Assembly: GCA_964430205.1 (NCBI GenBank)
Contig: CAYSER010000003.1
Span: forward strand, 1-64,000
Direction of reading: 5' to 3'
DNA length: 64,000 nucleotides
Source of the DNA: CAJBLF01 sp964430205
Lineage (GTDB): Bacteria; Patescibacteriota; Gracilibacteria; Absconditabacterales; Absconditicoccaceae
Part shown: piece after piece, positions 30,616 through 42,010 of the stretch
How positions within the stretch are numbered: the stretch's first letter is position 1
Layout: the number at the start of each line of letters is the position of its first letter
Made by a program: the position numbers and the translations under genes
Notes under the pieces: model-generated
The model's database searches: none
What the model saw: only the letters and a program-made list of their open reading frames with translations
Told to the model about the DNA's origin: nothing

Positions 30616-31896
30616 TTAAAGTCTTATTACCTTGAACTGTTTCTTTCCCTTCCTGAGGAGGATGATACCATTGATCAGATTCTCCTTGCCGATAATCATC
30701 TGCGGATCCTCGACCTTCACTTCATTGACGAAGAGCGCGCCGGATTGCAGCATCTTCTTGGCATCGCCATTGGAGCTCGTCAATCATGATTGCGTAAAGA
30801 GATCTAGGACCCTCATCTCTCACTCCATAGCGATAGATCCAGTCTCTTCTGCCAATGCATCGATATCTTCCTTGCTGAACGTTGCGATGGTCTCCATAAT
30901 ATCTGCACCGCCGAACAGGACCTTGGAGATTTTCTCGGCCTGCTTCACCGCGTCCTTGCCGAATAGCACTTCCACGACCCGGCTCGCTAACTCTTGTTGT
31001 CCATATCTAAGCTCTGGCTTCTCCATATGTTTTTTCACTATAGCATCGATCTCATCCAACGATTTCAGCGAAAATACTTTAAGTAATTTGCCGATAAGGC
31101 TGTCTTCGGCATTCATGAAGAACTGGTACACGGAATATGGACTATTCTTTTTCCTATCTACCCATACTGCATTACCGGCGGACTTGCCATATTTTGTTCA
31201 TGAAGCATCAGTGATGATCGGAACCGTAAGACAATATGCTTCCTTATCCAATTTCTTCCTGATGAGTTCTATGCCGGTAGTGACATTCCCCCATTGATCG
31301 GATCCTCCCAGCTGGATATTTACGCCATAGTTCTCGAACTGATAGAGAAAATCGTATCCTTGGATCAGCATGTAACTGAATTCGGCATATGTGATGGATT
31401 TGTCTGGGTCATCTATTCTCTTCTTGATGGATTCCTTGGAGGTCATATAATTGACGGTAACATACTTACCTACTTCACGAAGAAATTTAAGGTAGTCCAT
31501 ATCCTTATAAAAATCGTAGTTGTCCACCATCTCGTACTCGAAGTCAATATCGTAGTTTTTCTTGATGTTGTCCAGGAAGGTCCTGAGCTGATCATAGATA
31601 CATTGCTCGTTATGCCTCAACTGCGCCTCGGAAAGAAAATTCCTTTCGTCGCTCCTACCGCTCGGATCGCCGATCATACCGGTAGCTCCGCCTACGAGAA
31701 AATAGCATTTGTTGCCGTATTTCATGAGATGGATGGCTGCCATGACGGAAAACATATTCCCGATCTGGAGTGAATCCGCAGATGGGTCGAATCAGATATA
31801 GAATTTCTGTCATCCTTTATCCAAGAGATCGAATACTTTCTCATCCGAGAACTGATTGATGATACCGCGCTGTTCCCATTCTTGACGAAGACTCAT
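30616..31896 (-). CDS. tyrS: tyrosyl-tRNA synthetase
   Basis: 426 residues, full length with C-terminal S4-like domain (GLTSSNGDAKKMLQSGALFVNE). Class I signatures: LVGGATGMIGDPSGR, YDFLYQFENYGVNIQLGGSDQWGN and the KMSKS-equivalent TKYGKSAGN. The HIGH-equivalent reads SLQIGN rather than SLHIGH. Charges tRNA-Tyr. Standard-code fragments joined at TGA codons that fall at glycines (KGGQKFYIG, ASGTKYG, MEGEMRV). Confidence 0.94.
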
Positions 31897-31920
31897 GTGA
31901 CGATGATAACTATATAAAAC

Positions 31921-32055
31921 GAAGAGATATGAGACTGATTGAGACTGATTGAGATTGATTGAGATTGATTGAGATTGATTGAGATTGATTGAGATTGATT
32001 GAGACTGATATATTCTGAATTCTGAATTCTAAATTCTAAATTTTAAATTTATATG
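31921..32055. repeat. GATTGAGATT tandem array plus AATTCTAAATT words
   Basis: About nine consecutive 10-bp words GATTGAGATT/GATTGAGACT at 31928-32008, the most regular array in the window, followed by GAATTCTAAATTTTAAATTT. Lies between tyrS and the subtilase. Confidence 0.88.
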
Positions 32056-32063
32056 TAATAAAG

Positions 32064-35000
32064 TTATTCCGTGGTCGCTCTCATGAGCATGAGCATGACG
32101 TAGCCTCTGAGCTCGTAATTCCGTGGCATGGTGACCTGCTTCATGATGCCTATATTCTGGAGTGCTTGCAGATGCTTAGCATAAAACGGCTCTGGTCAGT
32201 TATACGTATTTCCTCGAAGAGTTCTAGACAGAACTGTTCCGAATTGTCCTCTGGTGACTGCGAGATCCGGACTGAATGTACTGATCGCATTGCCTTGAGT
32301 ATCGAGTCCCATGAGTCCGAGCTGGCAAGCAAGCTTTGCATAGAGCTTCATCTCCGCCGTCTCATTCGCCATATCGGAGAAATTACATGCCATGCCGGTA
32401 TTCGGCGTTTTGCCGAGTTGCTTGATAGCGAAGTTGCTGATCATCTTGGCCAGATGCTTCCTGATCAAGGTACCGGTCATATCCGCTTGCCTGATATCGC
32501 CTATCGTAGTGATGCCCTTATCGAACGCATAGAGGTAGGCCGTATTGAGCTCTGCACCGAACGGTGATCCTATGATGCTGCCTGACTTGGAGAAGGTCGT
32601 ATATTTCGGTATATTCCCGGTCAATGCCTTCCCGGATAATGTTGTTCATGTAGTAATGCTGCATGATTTGCCATTATTCCCTCACTCGCATGAAGCTCAT
32701 GATCTGATGACGTATATCCCTCAAGAGCATATGAGCTGCAAGAGCGTACATGTCGGCGTAGTCACCGTTCATCATCCGCCTCATCATCAACCGCCTGAAG
32801 GTGCGGTATAACTAACCGTAAACACCGGCACATCGATAGTGGTCTGATTGCTGGCAGCATCGATAACCGAGATCTTACAGGCAGCATATGTCCCGTTCGC
32901 AAGCGTAGCGAAGGTGATAGTGTTCGAGCCGGAGAGCGCTGAGGTCGTACTGCTTGAGCATCATCAGGTATAGGTAATGATCCCTGTCTCATTTGAAGTG
33001 AATACATAGCTTGGCGTCTGCGTCGTCGTATTGGTTACGCTTGCCGCTCATGAGAGGGTGGGTGCGGTGGTATCTACTTTGACAGAAGATCAATCTGTAG
33101 TCGTGGTAACCGTATTTCCGCTCGTTCAGCTTAGGTTGCTGAAACTTATGGCAAAGGTTATCCCTCCCTGCACGGTTCATCACGTGACCGTAAAACTTGA
33201 GTATCGTGATATTCATGATCCTGTCACGGCTCACGTCAGTCAATTCATACTAACACTGACTCCTGTCAGCATCTCGCTTCCTGTAAAGCTCAGCGTCACG
33301 ATATTTCATGATTTTGCATCGGATGGATTCGTATTGTCCGATAGTATGTGCACTCGCACTAATTGCGGCTTAAGCTCAAACGACGTGAAATGCGCTACAT
33401 CCATATAGAGGGAACATCAGGTACTTAGACATGCTCATGTGCGTATCGCGGTGATTATGCTATTGCTCATTCATGTGCCGTTCCGACCGGTACCTTCTCT
33501 GACGATAAAGCTTCATGAATCGATGTTGGAGAGTATTCACGAGAAGCTTGTCGGCAGATACATCGTCAATGTCGCTTGTTTTCACGAGAATCATGTCCCT
33601 GGAGAGAATCGGATCTTTCATTGCTGCATTCAGATGGCGTTCGGCAGCTCCCCTGACAAGAAATTCTGAGTTCAGGTATCGGTCAGATCAAGTCATGTAG
33701 CGAATGTGATCCTTCACAATTCTTGTCATCAGGACATGGCAGCGAAATAGAGTCAGGAGAAATTGGCTGCATTGCTGTTGGTTACGGTCGAAAAGTTGTT
33801 CTGTATACTAGTCCCTGAAAGGCTGTTTCCGATAGCTGAGTAAATCGTATCCCGATGATACGGTGATCATCCCAGCGCTACCAATGTGTTGTAGGCGTTG
33901 ATCCTCTTGCCGCTGACGGTCTTGCCGCTTAATGCGGCGAGACTATCTCCGCTTCCCAGGATGACTGACTTGATCGCCTGATATCCTAGTTCCGGTTTCA
34001 TGCTCCACGCTAAGCTCACGAGTCATGCGACATGCGGAGATGCCATAGAGGTACCATCCATATATCCGTACGGTTCGCTGGAGGTATTTGCTTTATAGGT
34101 CTTCACAAGCATATCATCGATGATACATCCATTGTAGCTATTGTCGGACGCATTGGTGACCCGTCTGAATCTATAGGTGAAATTCTCTGTGGAATATGCT
34201 CATGTCAGGTTGAAGGTGAAATGGAATGCGGCTCATCAGGTCGGATCTGCAGGATCACCATTGAGATAATCGAGCTGTGCTTCGTCCCATTTATATACCT
34301 CGGTAAAATTGGATCCATCGCTGCTTGCTTCCAACATCATATAATCCGTCCGACCCGTAAGGCTGTACTCCGTATCGCACATCGTCCAAAAATCCAAGAC
34401 AACACGATCATATCCCGTAACGTTCACGGTCTTCTGGATGGTCGAATTCACGTTGCTGATATAGGGTAATGAATAATCCGGATAGAGCACACTGTACCAT
34501 CCCGTCCATCCATCATTATATACTCATCGCGCATTACCTCCTATTCATCATGTAGTCCGTCATGAAGGGATACTGCCGGTCGCTACGCTTTCGAAATCAT
34601 CGAAGAGTCCTGTCGTCATGACAATAGTCGATAGCGTACTATATATATTCGTTCATGGGGCTCACACATCGACCGACGTCGCTCCATAATTTGAGAAATA
34701 TGCTAATCCGTCGCTCGTATTGGTCGCAGCGACACAGATGATATTGTCCAGATCGAAATCGCACGGATAAGAATGCGTGCCTCCATCGTTGTTTTTCCCA
34801 TCATTCCCTGCAGCGGCGACGAAAATTCATCCGGCGGTCTTGAAGCGATTGACCGCATCATACTCCGATTGGGAATATTGGCTTCATCCGAAACTCGCAT
34901 TGATGACCTTGGCACCGTTCTGGGTCGCGAAGTCTATCGACTTGATGATGTCGCTGGTCGCAAGTCCGTCCGTATCTCCTGCCTTGATCGCCATGATCCT

Positions 35001-35756
35001 AGCATTGAAGTTTACGCCGAATATGCCTTTGGAATTATTCGCTTCGGCTGCGATAGTTCAGGCGACATGAGTCCCATGATCGGAATCGATAGGATAGGGG
35101 TTCTTATCGTTGTCTACGAAATCATATCCATACAGGCATCATCAAAGCGCATTTCCGCTCTGATCCTTGCAGTTGGCACCGTTCCGCATCTGATTGATAA
35201 GATCCGGATGATCATAGGCGACACCCACATCGATCACCGCCACTATGGTTCCCGTGATATCCGTATTCGCGTTTCAGGTAAAGATCGTATATGCCTGATA
35301 TCCTGAGATCTGAGGTATGCCTCGGAGATTGCCCGAATACGTATCGTTGAAGGTCTGGATATGACGGATATAGTTGGGTTCAGCATATTCGATGCTTGCG
35401 TTAGCTTCGAGCTGCATCACCTTCTCCTCTACCGTCTCCTTCCCGAGGATCTTCATCACGGAAATATTGTTCGCCGCTATATCCTCCACCTTCTGCATAT
35501 GCTGGATCGCCGCGAGACTCTGTACGCTAGATTTCCCTGATGGCGTCCTGAGATCTATCTTGGATGGCTTGAATTTCACCAAGACCTCCCCAGGGACATA
35601 CTCCGGTCTCTGCTCGGATTTCGTATATGATCAGGGATTGAACGACTGATGTGAGGATACGGCATGCTCTCGATGCTCCCCTCATGATCATGCCAATGCC
35701 GATACCGATATGCTCGCCAAAACAATGAAAGCTGTCGCACCTATAAACTTCTTCAT
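32064..35756 (-). CDS. giant secreted subtilisin-like serine protease with Ig-like and C-terminal surface domains
   Basis: 1230 residues, continuous in table 25 (I checked each codon from 32641 to 33900 for TAA/TAG). Signal peptide (MKKFIGATAFIVLASISVSALA), an inhibitor-like propeptide (VPGEVLVKFKP, YAEPNYI), then an S8 catalytic domain: VAVIDVGVAYDHPDL (Asp), DHGTHVAGT (His), GTSMASPHVAG (Ser). A ~160-residue insertion lies between His and Ser. Next come Thr/Gly-rich repeats with many TGA glycines, and a C-terminal ~180 residues (GKTPNTGMACNFSDM, DLAVTRGQFGTVLSRT) resembling SLH-like surface-attachment modules. Probably cell-surface protease for prey or host proteins. Confidence 0.88.
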
Positions 35757-35803
35757 CTGCTTTATCATGAGTTATGAATAAAATCTCCTCTCTTGTTTAG
35801 CTC

Positions 35804-37699
35804 TTACATCCTTTCCAGGAATCTCATTCCGATAAGCTCCATCGCACTCTTGAGCGTATTGCGGACACTCTGCAGCAGGAGGATCCTTGCGTGGTTCAAT
35901 TGCTGGTCTTCGACCATGATCTTAGTGTGCGCATAATAGCTATTGACCATCTGCGCCAGATCGAAGCAGTATTTCGCGATAGCGTGCGGAGCTAGCTCCT
36001 CCTTGGCTTTCCGGATGATATGATCGAGCATGCTGATCTTCTTGATCAATGCGAATTCTATGTCTTCGATGAGTAATGCATAATCGACCTGTGTCTTATC
36101 GATCGCTCCTGCACTGTCGATGATGCTCTGCATCCTCGCTCCGGTATATTGGATGTATGCTCAGGTCTCCCCTTGCATATCCATCGCCTCATCCAGATCG
36201 AAGACGATGTCTTTGGTCACATCTCCCTTAGTAAGGAAGAACCTCAATGCGGAGATAGCCATGCTTTCTGCGACCTCATCAAGCCGAGTTTCGTGTTTCT
36301 CGGGATTCCTTGCCTTGGTCTCGAAATATGCTTTTTTGTGGAGCATATCAAGCATCTCATCAATCGTCACAGTCCGTCATTTCCTGCTGGCGAAGGGGAG
36401 CTTCTTCTCCTTTTTCTCTTCGTCGGTCAGCTTGTATCTGAGATTCGTCAATGTTTGCGGCGTCAGGTAGACGATACCGTACCCCAACGAAAGGTAGCGT
36501 TTCTTTCCGTGATCGTGGCCGATCAGCTTCAATGCTGAATGGACGATTTCCTGTGGCGGCACCTGCCTATAATCGATCACGGTGATCGCCGTATCATAAT
36601 TTCCGAATACCTGGCCCTTACCTTGCGAGATGTCCGATGTCGTCGTATACATCCTCTGTCCTCTCGGATCCTGCCGTGATTGCTGATAGCCGAAATCCTT
36701 GTCGATATATCAGAGTTTCCGCATAGCGAATGCGATATCCTTGGCTATATAGGTCGCTAGGCCATCGGACTTGATCATGATCTGATACTGTTTTTCCTCT
36801 TTGGCGTATTCCGGCAACGATGACAGATCGAGGATCCGACAGCCTTTTGCGTCGCCTTCATCGGCGAACCTGATGAATCCTTTCTCCTTGAGCGTGTCCA
36901 TCGCCGCAGCAAAGAACTTGAGATGCAAGATATCCGTCTCTCGTGCGACGAGATCGAAATACGCGCCCATCCTCCGGCAACTCTCTAGTTGCTGTCTGGT
37001 GCATTCTTGGGTATAGGTCTGATGAAGAGCCTTGATCTGCGGATCCGTGTCATCCTCTATCTTCAATAATGTCTCGGACAATCTCTGCTTGAAGATCGGA
37101 TCGTCTTCGTATGCCCTCATCTTCGCATAGACCTCTCCGCAGTAATGATCGAATTTTTTGTCGGTCTCGACCGGGATGTCGTAGAACAGGTGTCCGACGA
37201 TATTGTAGCCGACATTGACGCCGCTATCATCCCCGTAATCGCAGCTCGTCACCTTGTATCAAAGATATTCGTAGATCCTCCTCATGCTGTCGCCGACGCA
37301 GATATTTCTCGCTTGGCCTATATGCAATGGCTTATTCGGATTGGCGCTCAGATATTCGACCATCACCTTTTCCGGCGTCATCATCGCGAATGGATGGAAC
37401 TTACCAGCATCGGCGGTAAAATATTCCTTGATGAAATCCATCTTCTTGATATGTGCATTGACGTAGCCGCCGACTGCTTCGAACCTATCGAAATCGGGCG
37501 AGGACAATTTTTCCGTAAGCTCTTTCGCAAGCATGATCGGCGATAGCTTCGCCTGCTTGGCGAGCGGAAAACAGGGAAACGCCAAATCACCGGAAATATT
37601 CTCCGGCGGTATCTCTATCATCGCAGAGATCGTCTCAAACGGCAGGTTGACGTACTTTGCCAAGAGTTCGGCGAAATATTTCTTGTAGATTCGGATCAT
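35804..37699 (-). CDS. argS: arginyl-tRNA synthetase
   Basis: 631 residues. Class I synthetase: N-terminal Add1 domain (IPPENISGDLAFPCF), HIGH-equivalent in NKPLHIGQARN, a GDDSGVNVGY segment, YGIVYLTP and a C-terminal DALR anticodon-binding domain (YAHTKIMVEDQQLNHARILLLQSVRNTL, cut here by helices). Charges tRNA-Arg. Four standard-code pieces join at TGA codons, including the Gly of YLGYKVTS and of GETGAYIQYTGAR. Start ATG 37699, stop TAA; 47 bp upstream of the subtilase gene start. Confidence 0.94.
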
Positions 37700-37849
37700 G
37701 ACGATACAACGATGAAACGATAAAACGATGGAAATGCCGGAAAGCGAAAAAATTTATCTTTAGGCTTTATGCTTGAAGCTTTGTGCGTATGGTGATATTA
37801 GTAAGTTGGTATCAGTTATCAAGGCAAATGCTCATCGGGGAGCATCAGT

Positions 37850-38992
37850 TTAATGATCGGCGAACATCTCGAAGAGTCCCCTGACGATCTTTTTCCTGAC
37901 CGTATCTACGAAGGTCAGATCATTGAATTCATAGGTTTGATATAATGGATCTGAAAATCTTGCGAACCTCTCCTTAGCGTTGGCTTCTTGCGCTTTGAGC
38001 TGATCCTCCGGCAACGCGTGACCGATGCTATTACCGAAATTATTCCTGACTAGCGAAGCGAGCTCGCTCATGAATTCCTTGTCCTTGATAAGCTGATCGT
38101 ATTGTTCAACAGTGATCTCTTTCATATCGAGATGCGTCGTCCCCTTGGTCCGAGAATGATTCTTTTCGTGAACGAATCAAGGAGTCTTCATCACGGTTTC
38201 GTTGATGCCAGCGAGGATGATCATATTCCCTTGATCGACGAAATGGCTGATCGCCTTGAGCGTATTCTGTACCTTATCATCGTCTCCAAAAGAGATGCTC
38301 TGGATCTGCTTATAGGGCGACCGCTCTAGGACATCCCTCGTACCTGTCGGTGCAATCAGGAAAATGTTTCACGGCTGCGCTCATGCGCTGATGAAATTAG
38401 TCACAAAATCCTTCTTGATCCTCTGAAGCGGATGTTCCGATACTCTTCCCGTCTTCATCGCCTCGTCTAATGCGGGGATCTCCGATTGCTTAGTCGCAGG
38501 GATGGTCTTCCATAGGTTGGTGATCGCGAGTCCCATTGTTTTTTGGCTTTGCGTGAGCAGTGCCGGACCGACGATGGTATTGATGCGATCTCTGATATCT
38601 TTCTTATGATACTGCTTGGCATACTTGTGCAACTCGGTAACCAGGATAGGGATATTGGCGAATGTCGCATGATTGGTCACGATGATTGCCGATTTCTGTT
38701 CGAGCGAAATGAAGAGTCTCTGCATGAGCGATTCATACGCCTCTTTGTCATAGGGAACTACATTAGTGTAGGATTCGATCGCTTCCAGGATCAGGCTCTG
38801 CTTCATCCTCATCGTACCGGGATCCCTAGGATATACTAATGTACCGAGATCATCGTCAATCATCGCTGATTCAGGATAGCCATTCGCTCTATGGATAGCA
38901 TGCCGATGATCGTTGTAGATGCGGTTGATCTCCTGAGGAGTAAGAAGTCCTTCATTCATTTCTTGAGATTCCGTTCAGCTGATCTGTTCCAT
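37850..38992 (-). CDS. acyltransferase-like protein (PlsC/GPAT-type motifs)
   Basis: 380 residues. A NHATFANIP motif (about residue 110) fits the catalytic NHxSxxD block with the aspartate changed, and FLIAPTGTRD (about 215) fits the glycerol-phosphate-binding F(P)EGTRS block, with ~95 residues between, a spacing typical of this superfamily. The rest is helical and charged. This would transfer an acyl chain to a glycerolipid or sugar, but the altered histidine-aspartate pair makes activity uncertain. Two TGA glycines join the fragments (AGAQPG, TPGFVH). Confidence 0.6.
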
Positions 38993-39114
38993 ATCCAAAG
39001 ATGTCAGAAAAAAATAAATATCTCAGGTGATATATATTTTGACCATTAAGTCAATATAGTGATTTTCACCATACATTTCGATGACGGCATACATCCGATA
39101 ATAGAAACGATAAC

Positions 39115-39140
39115 AAAAAAAATCGGCCATTCTACCGATT
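39115..39140 (-). terminator. terminator downstream of arfB-like gene
   Basis: Read on the minus strand: AATCGG-TAGAATGG-CCGATT followed by T8. The flanking ATATAAAGAGG is shared with the terminator after pyk (15023-15062). Confidence 0.75.
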
Positions 39141-39159
39141 CCTCTTTATATCATCCTTA

Positions 39160-39280
39160 ATTTTTAATTTTCAATTCTCAATTTTCAATCCCGCTAAAGC
39201 GGGACTCTGCTTCGCTCCGTTTTCAATTCTCCATTCTCAATTTTCAATTATCAATTTTCAATTTCCCGTCTCATTTATCG
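39160..39280. repeat. AATTTTCAATTCTCA word array with hairpin
   Basis: Repeated TTTTCAATTCTCAAT words interrupted by a TCCCGCTAAAGCGGGA hairpin (39188-39204). Fills the gap downstream of the arfB-like gene. Confidence 0.75.
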
Positions 39281-39281
39281 T

Positions 39282-39707
39282 TTAGTCGTTGATGTCCGGT
39301 CTCTTCCTGAGCTGTTTCGTCTGTCCCGCCTTTTTCTTGTCCGTGATGCGTTTCTCGCGCTGCTCCTGTGGGACATGCGTCTCTATCCTCTCTTTGGGTT
39401 CGAGCAATGCATCGTTCAAGAGCTGCCTGAAATGATGGATGACTCTCTCTTTGTTGGCATACTGATAACGCTCCTCCTGGCAAGTCATGATGAGAATCCC
39501 TTCCTCGTGATGAACGAGATGCCCTCCGAGCTCGATCAGCCTCTCCTTCTGCTCAGGCGTGAGCTGTTGAGAATCGCGGATATTGAAGAAGAGTTCCGCC
39601 TTGGTCTCTCTCTTGTTGACATTCTGGCCTCCATGTCCTCCGCTCTTGGAAAAATGGAAATGCACTTCCTTGTCTAGTATAGTGTCTATGATATCTTGGT
39701 CGGTCAT
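39282..39707 (-). CDS. arfB: ArfB/YaeJ-type peptidyl-tRNA hydrolase (RF-1 domain, GGQ)
   Basis: 141 residues. The RF-1 domain carries the catalytic GGQ in SGGHGGQNVNKRETKAEL (about residues 22-39), and a basic C-terminal tail (REKRITDKKKAGQTKQLRKR) that in ArfB enters the empty mRNA channel. It lacks stop-codon recognition domains, so it rescues stalled ribosomes rather than reading UAA/UAG. In a genome where UGA is sense, rescue of ribosomes that run past normal stops would matter; that link is inference. Confidence 0.88.
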   Translation of the reverse strand: MTDQDIIDTILDKEVHFHFSKSGGHGGQNVNKRETKAELFFNIRDSQQLTPEQKERLIELGGHLVHHEEGILIMTCQEERYQYANKERVIHHFRQLLNDALLEPKERIETHVPQEQREKRITDKKKAGQTKQLRKRPDIND

Positions 39708-39833
39708 AGCTTGGATGTAGAATAGGTAAAACGCTCAAACGATGAAGCGCTGAAACGATAATAACTCTTTATTTCTACTATCTATTTGATTTTTCGTTTC
39801 GTCGTTTTTCCGTTTTGTCGTTTATTCGTTTTT

Positions 39834-40052
39834 TTAGTTCGTCTTCTTATGTTTCTCTATCTTACCGTTTTCATATCTGTCGAGTTCCGGAGAGATCTGA
39901 TTCTTGGCTAGTTTTTGTCCTTTTGCCGCTGATTTCGGTGTGCCGCTGATCGTGCGGGAAAGATCCTCCATCCCCATCCGGAAGGTGTTACCGATGGTGT
40001 CAGCGAGATTGGTCTTGCGGGTCTGTTCGAATTTCTTGAGATCGTCGGTCAT
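39834..40052 (-). CDS. small hypothetical protein, charged
   Basis: 72 residues, highly charged (many K/E/D), no membrane segment, no TGA codon. N-terminal TDDLKKFEQTRKTNLADTI suggests an amphipathic helix. Starts with ATG at 40052, TAA at 39834-39836. Unknown function; located upstream of arfB on the same strand with an intervening CGTTTCGTCGTTTTTC word array. Confidence 0.55.
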   Translation of the reverse strand: MTDDLKKFEQTRKTNLADTIGNTFRMGMEDLSRTISGTPKSAAKGQKLAKNQISPELDRYENGKIEKHKKTN

Positions 40053-40190
40053 GCGCGATAGAAAGGATAAATGATGTTCTCGTATGCATAAAATATGAAA
40101 AATATCCGGTAAATCAATGATATTTTCATTTGATATTCTCAGCTATGTCCGTATACTATCGCTCGATATTTTATCCTATTAGCTACGCTG

Positions 40191-41381
40191 ATGGCGAAAA
40201 CAAAAAACATACTCCTGCGATCATCCATCGCAGCACTCGGAATGATAGGATTAACCCTATGAGCCAACGTAACCCTCCAACCGATCTATTCAGAGACGAG
40301 GTTCGAGCCTGCGGACAAACTGCACGCATGATGCACGAATGACGCTGATCTGCTCTTCTCTCCCCAAGGCAAGTCCGTCAAGAAGATCTCTATGGTCCTC
40401 ACCTATAATCCGGACACGATGGAAATCCTGCGCATCATGCCCGCCAAGAATATCTGAGACGCAACCTCCAAGATAGAATACGACAAGATCATCCTCGAAG
40501 TGAATGAACCGAATCTTGATACGGCCAAGAACGCTACAACACTTTTTCAGATCACGTTCAGAAGCGCTACTATCGGGAAGGAAATGATGCTCCTAGATAC
40601 CGGTTCTGAAGCTATCATCGCTGGCAAGAATGTCCCGCTCAAGGGAACATTCGCATTGGATTTCGCGAAAGTGCCTGAATGTGAACCGGACATCGTCCCA
40701 CCGAGCATCAGTCTCATCTATCCGAAAGACACCAAGCAAAGGATCTCGCTCGACCAATATTTCGTATTCGATATCAAGGATATAGGGAAATGAGTCGATA
40801 AGAACAGCGTAACCATAAGCTTCTGATGAGAAGATTATTTCTACGGATCCGAAAGCCTCAAACGGAACGGGAACTATCTCACCTTCTACCCAGGCAAACG
40901 GATACCTATCGATACCAACATGAATCTCAAGATCCTCGTCACGGATAAGCAATCTTATGGATGAGCGAATAAAGCTCAGAGCATCTATAATTTCCAGTCA
41001 GCGACATGAATGGCGTTCAATAAGGATATCAGCCCGCTGATCTTCAGGCAGATCGCCCAAGAAGCTGCGAAAGTATCCGCCACCCAAGAGGAATGCACTG
41101 CTTTGGCAGAACGATACGCAAATGCTCAACAAGGCTATATGCCACTGATCTCCTCCATCATCCAGAAAGCATGATGTAATCTCTCTGAGGTGAACACTTC
41201 GTTGCTCACGTCTCATAATGGGCAGATGAATGATGAACAGAAGAACCAGTATATACATCTTTCCGTCTTCTGAACGCTCTGACGGATATTATTCTTCATC
41301 GCATTCACCCTTAAGATGCACTATTTTTTCGCATACAGGAAGCACAAGCGCATTGTTAAGAGACTCAAAAACAATGGATAA
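40191..41381 (+). CDS. cohesin-domain-like membrane protein
   Basis: 396 residues. Signal segment at the N-terminus (SSIAALGMIGLTLGANV), then a region resembling cohesin/beta-sandwich domains (KKISMVLTYNPDTMEIL ... TTLFQITFRSATIGKEMML), a middle Ig-like section (PPSISLIYPKDTKQRISL) and a C-terminal transmembrane segment (GRILFFIAFTLKMHYFFA) followed by basic residues. Likely on the outer face of the membrane. Many TGA glycines, including GCTND, GGEDYF and VFGTLGR. Start at ATG 40191, about 20 bp after an ATTTTATCCTATT stretch. Confidence 0.7.
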
Positions 41382-41515
41382 CCAAAAACTACCAAATGCT
41401 AAGTGGTACCTGATACCTATAGGAGGCGATAAAGATACGACACGTAGAACTTAGCTCTTAGCAGGTAACGCTAAAGGAACATCATCACCACTCACTTTTA
41501 CCTATTGTATGTATC

Positions 41516-42010
41516 ATGGCATTAGAAATAGAAAGGAAATTCCTGATACTCAGGACACCTATCGATCTTTCCACACTCCCCCATCACGAGATCATCCAAT
41601 GATATCTCACAGATCCAAGTACCGGCAAGAGCATCAGGATCAGGAAGGTCGATGATGCGTATAAGATAACCAGGAAAAAAGGGAATGGACTGATCAGAGA
41701 GGAGATAGAGGTCGATATCAAAAAAGACGAATTTGATCAGCTTCGACGCCAAGTCGAGAACCATTTCATCGAGAAGACACGCTACGATATCCCGTACGAA
41801 ACACATACTATCGAGCTCGATATCTACAAGGGCCTGCAGTGATTGAAAGTAGCGGAAGTGGAATTCAAGACAAAGAGGGATGCAAAGAAATTCATCGCTC
41901 CTGAACGATTCGGCGAGGAACTCACCATGATGAGAGAAGCAACCAATGCCTATATCGCCAATCATGGACTCGCGGAGGAACTGATCGAACTTATGAAACA
42001 AGGACAATAA
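41516..42010 (+). CDS. CYTH domain protein (class IV adenylate cyclase/triphosphatase-like)
   Basis: 164 residues, a complete CYTH tunnel-fold protein. N-terminal EIERKFLI fits the ExExK hallmark; SIRIRKV, KITRKKG, EIEVDI and VAEVEFKT give the alternating basic/acidic strands that bind triphosphate and metal. Hydrolyses inorganic or nucleoside triphosphates, or makes cAMP; cannot be decided. TGA glycines: IQGYLTD, LQGLKVAE. Downstream is a word array and an N gap. Confidence 0.9.

Noticed and set aside
19849..32055. Regular arrays as CRISPR loci
   Set aside because: Units are contiguous 10-14 bp words with no unique spacers and no cas genes nearby.
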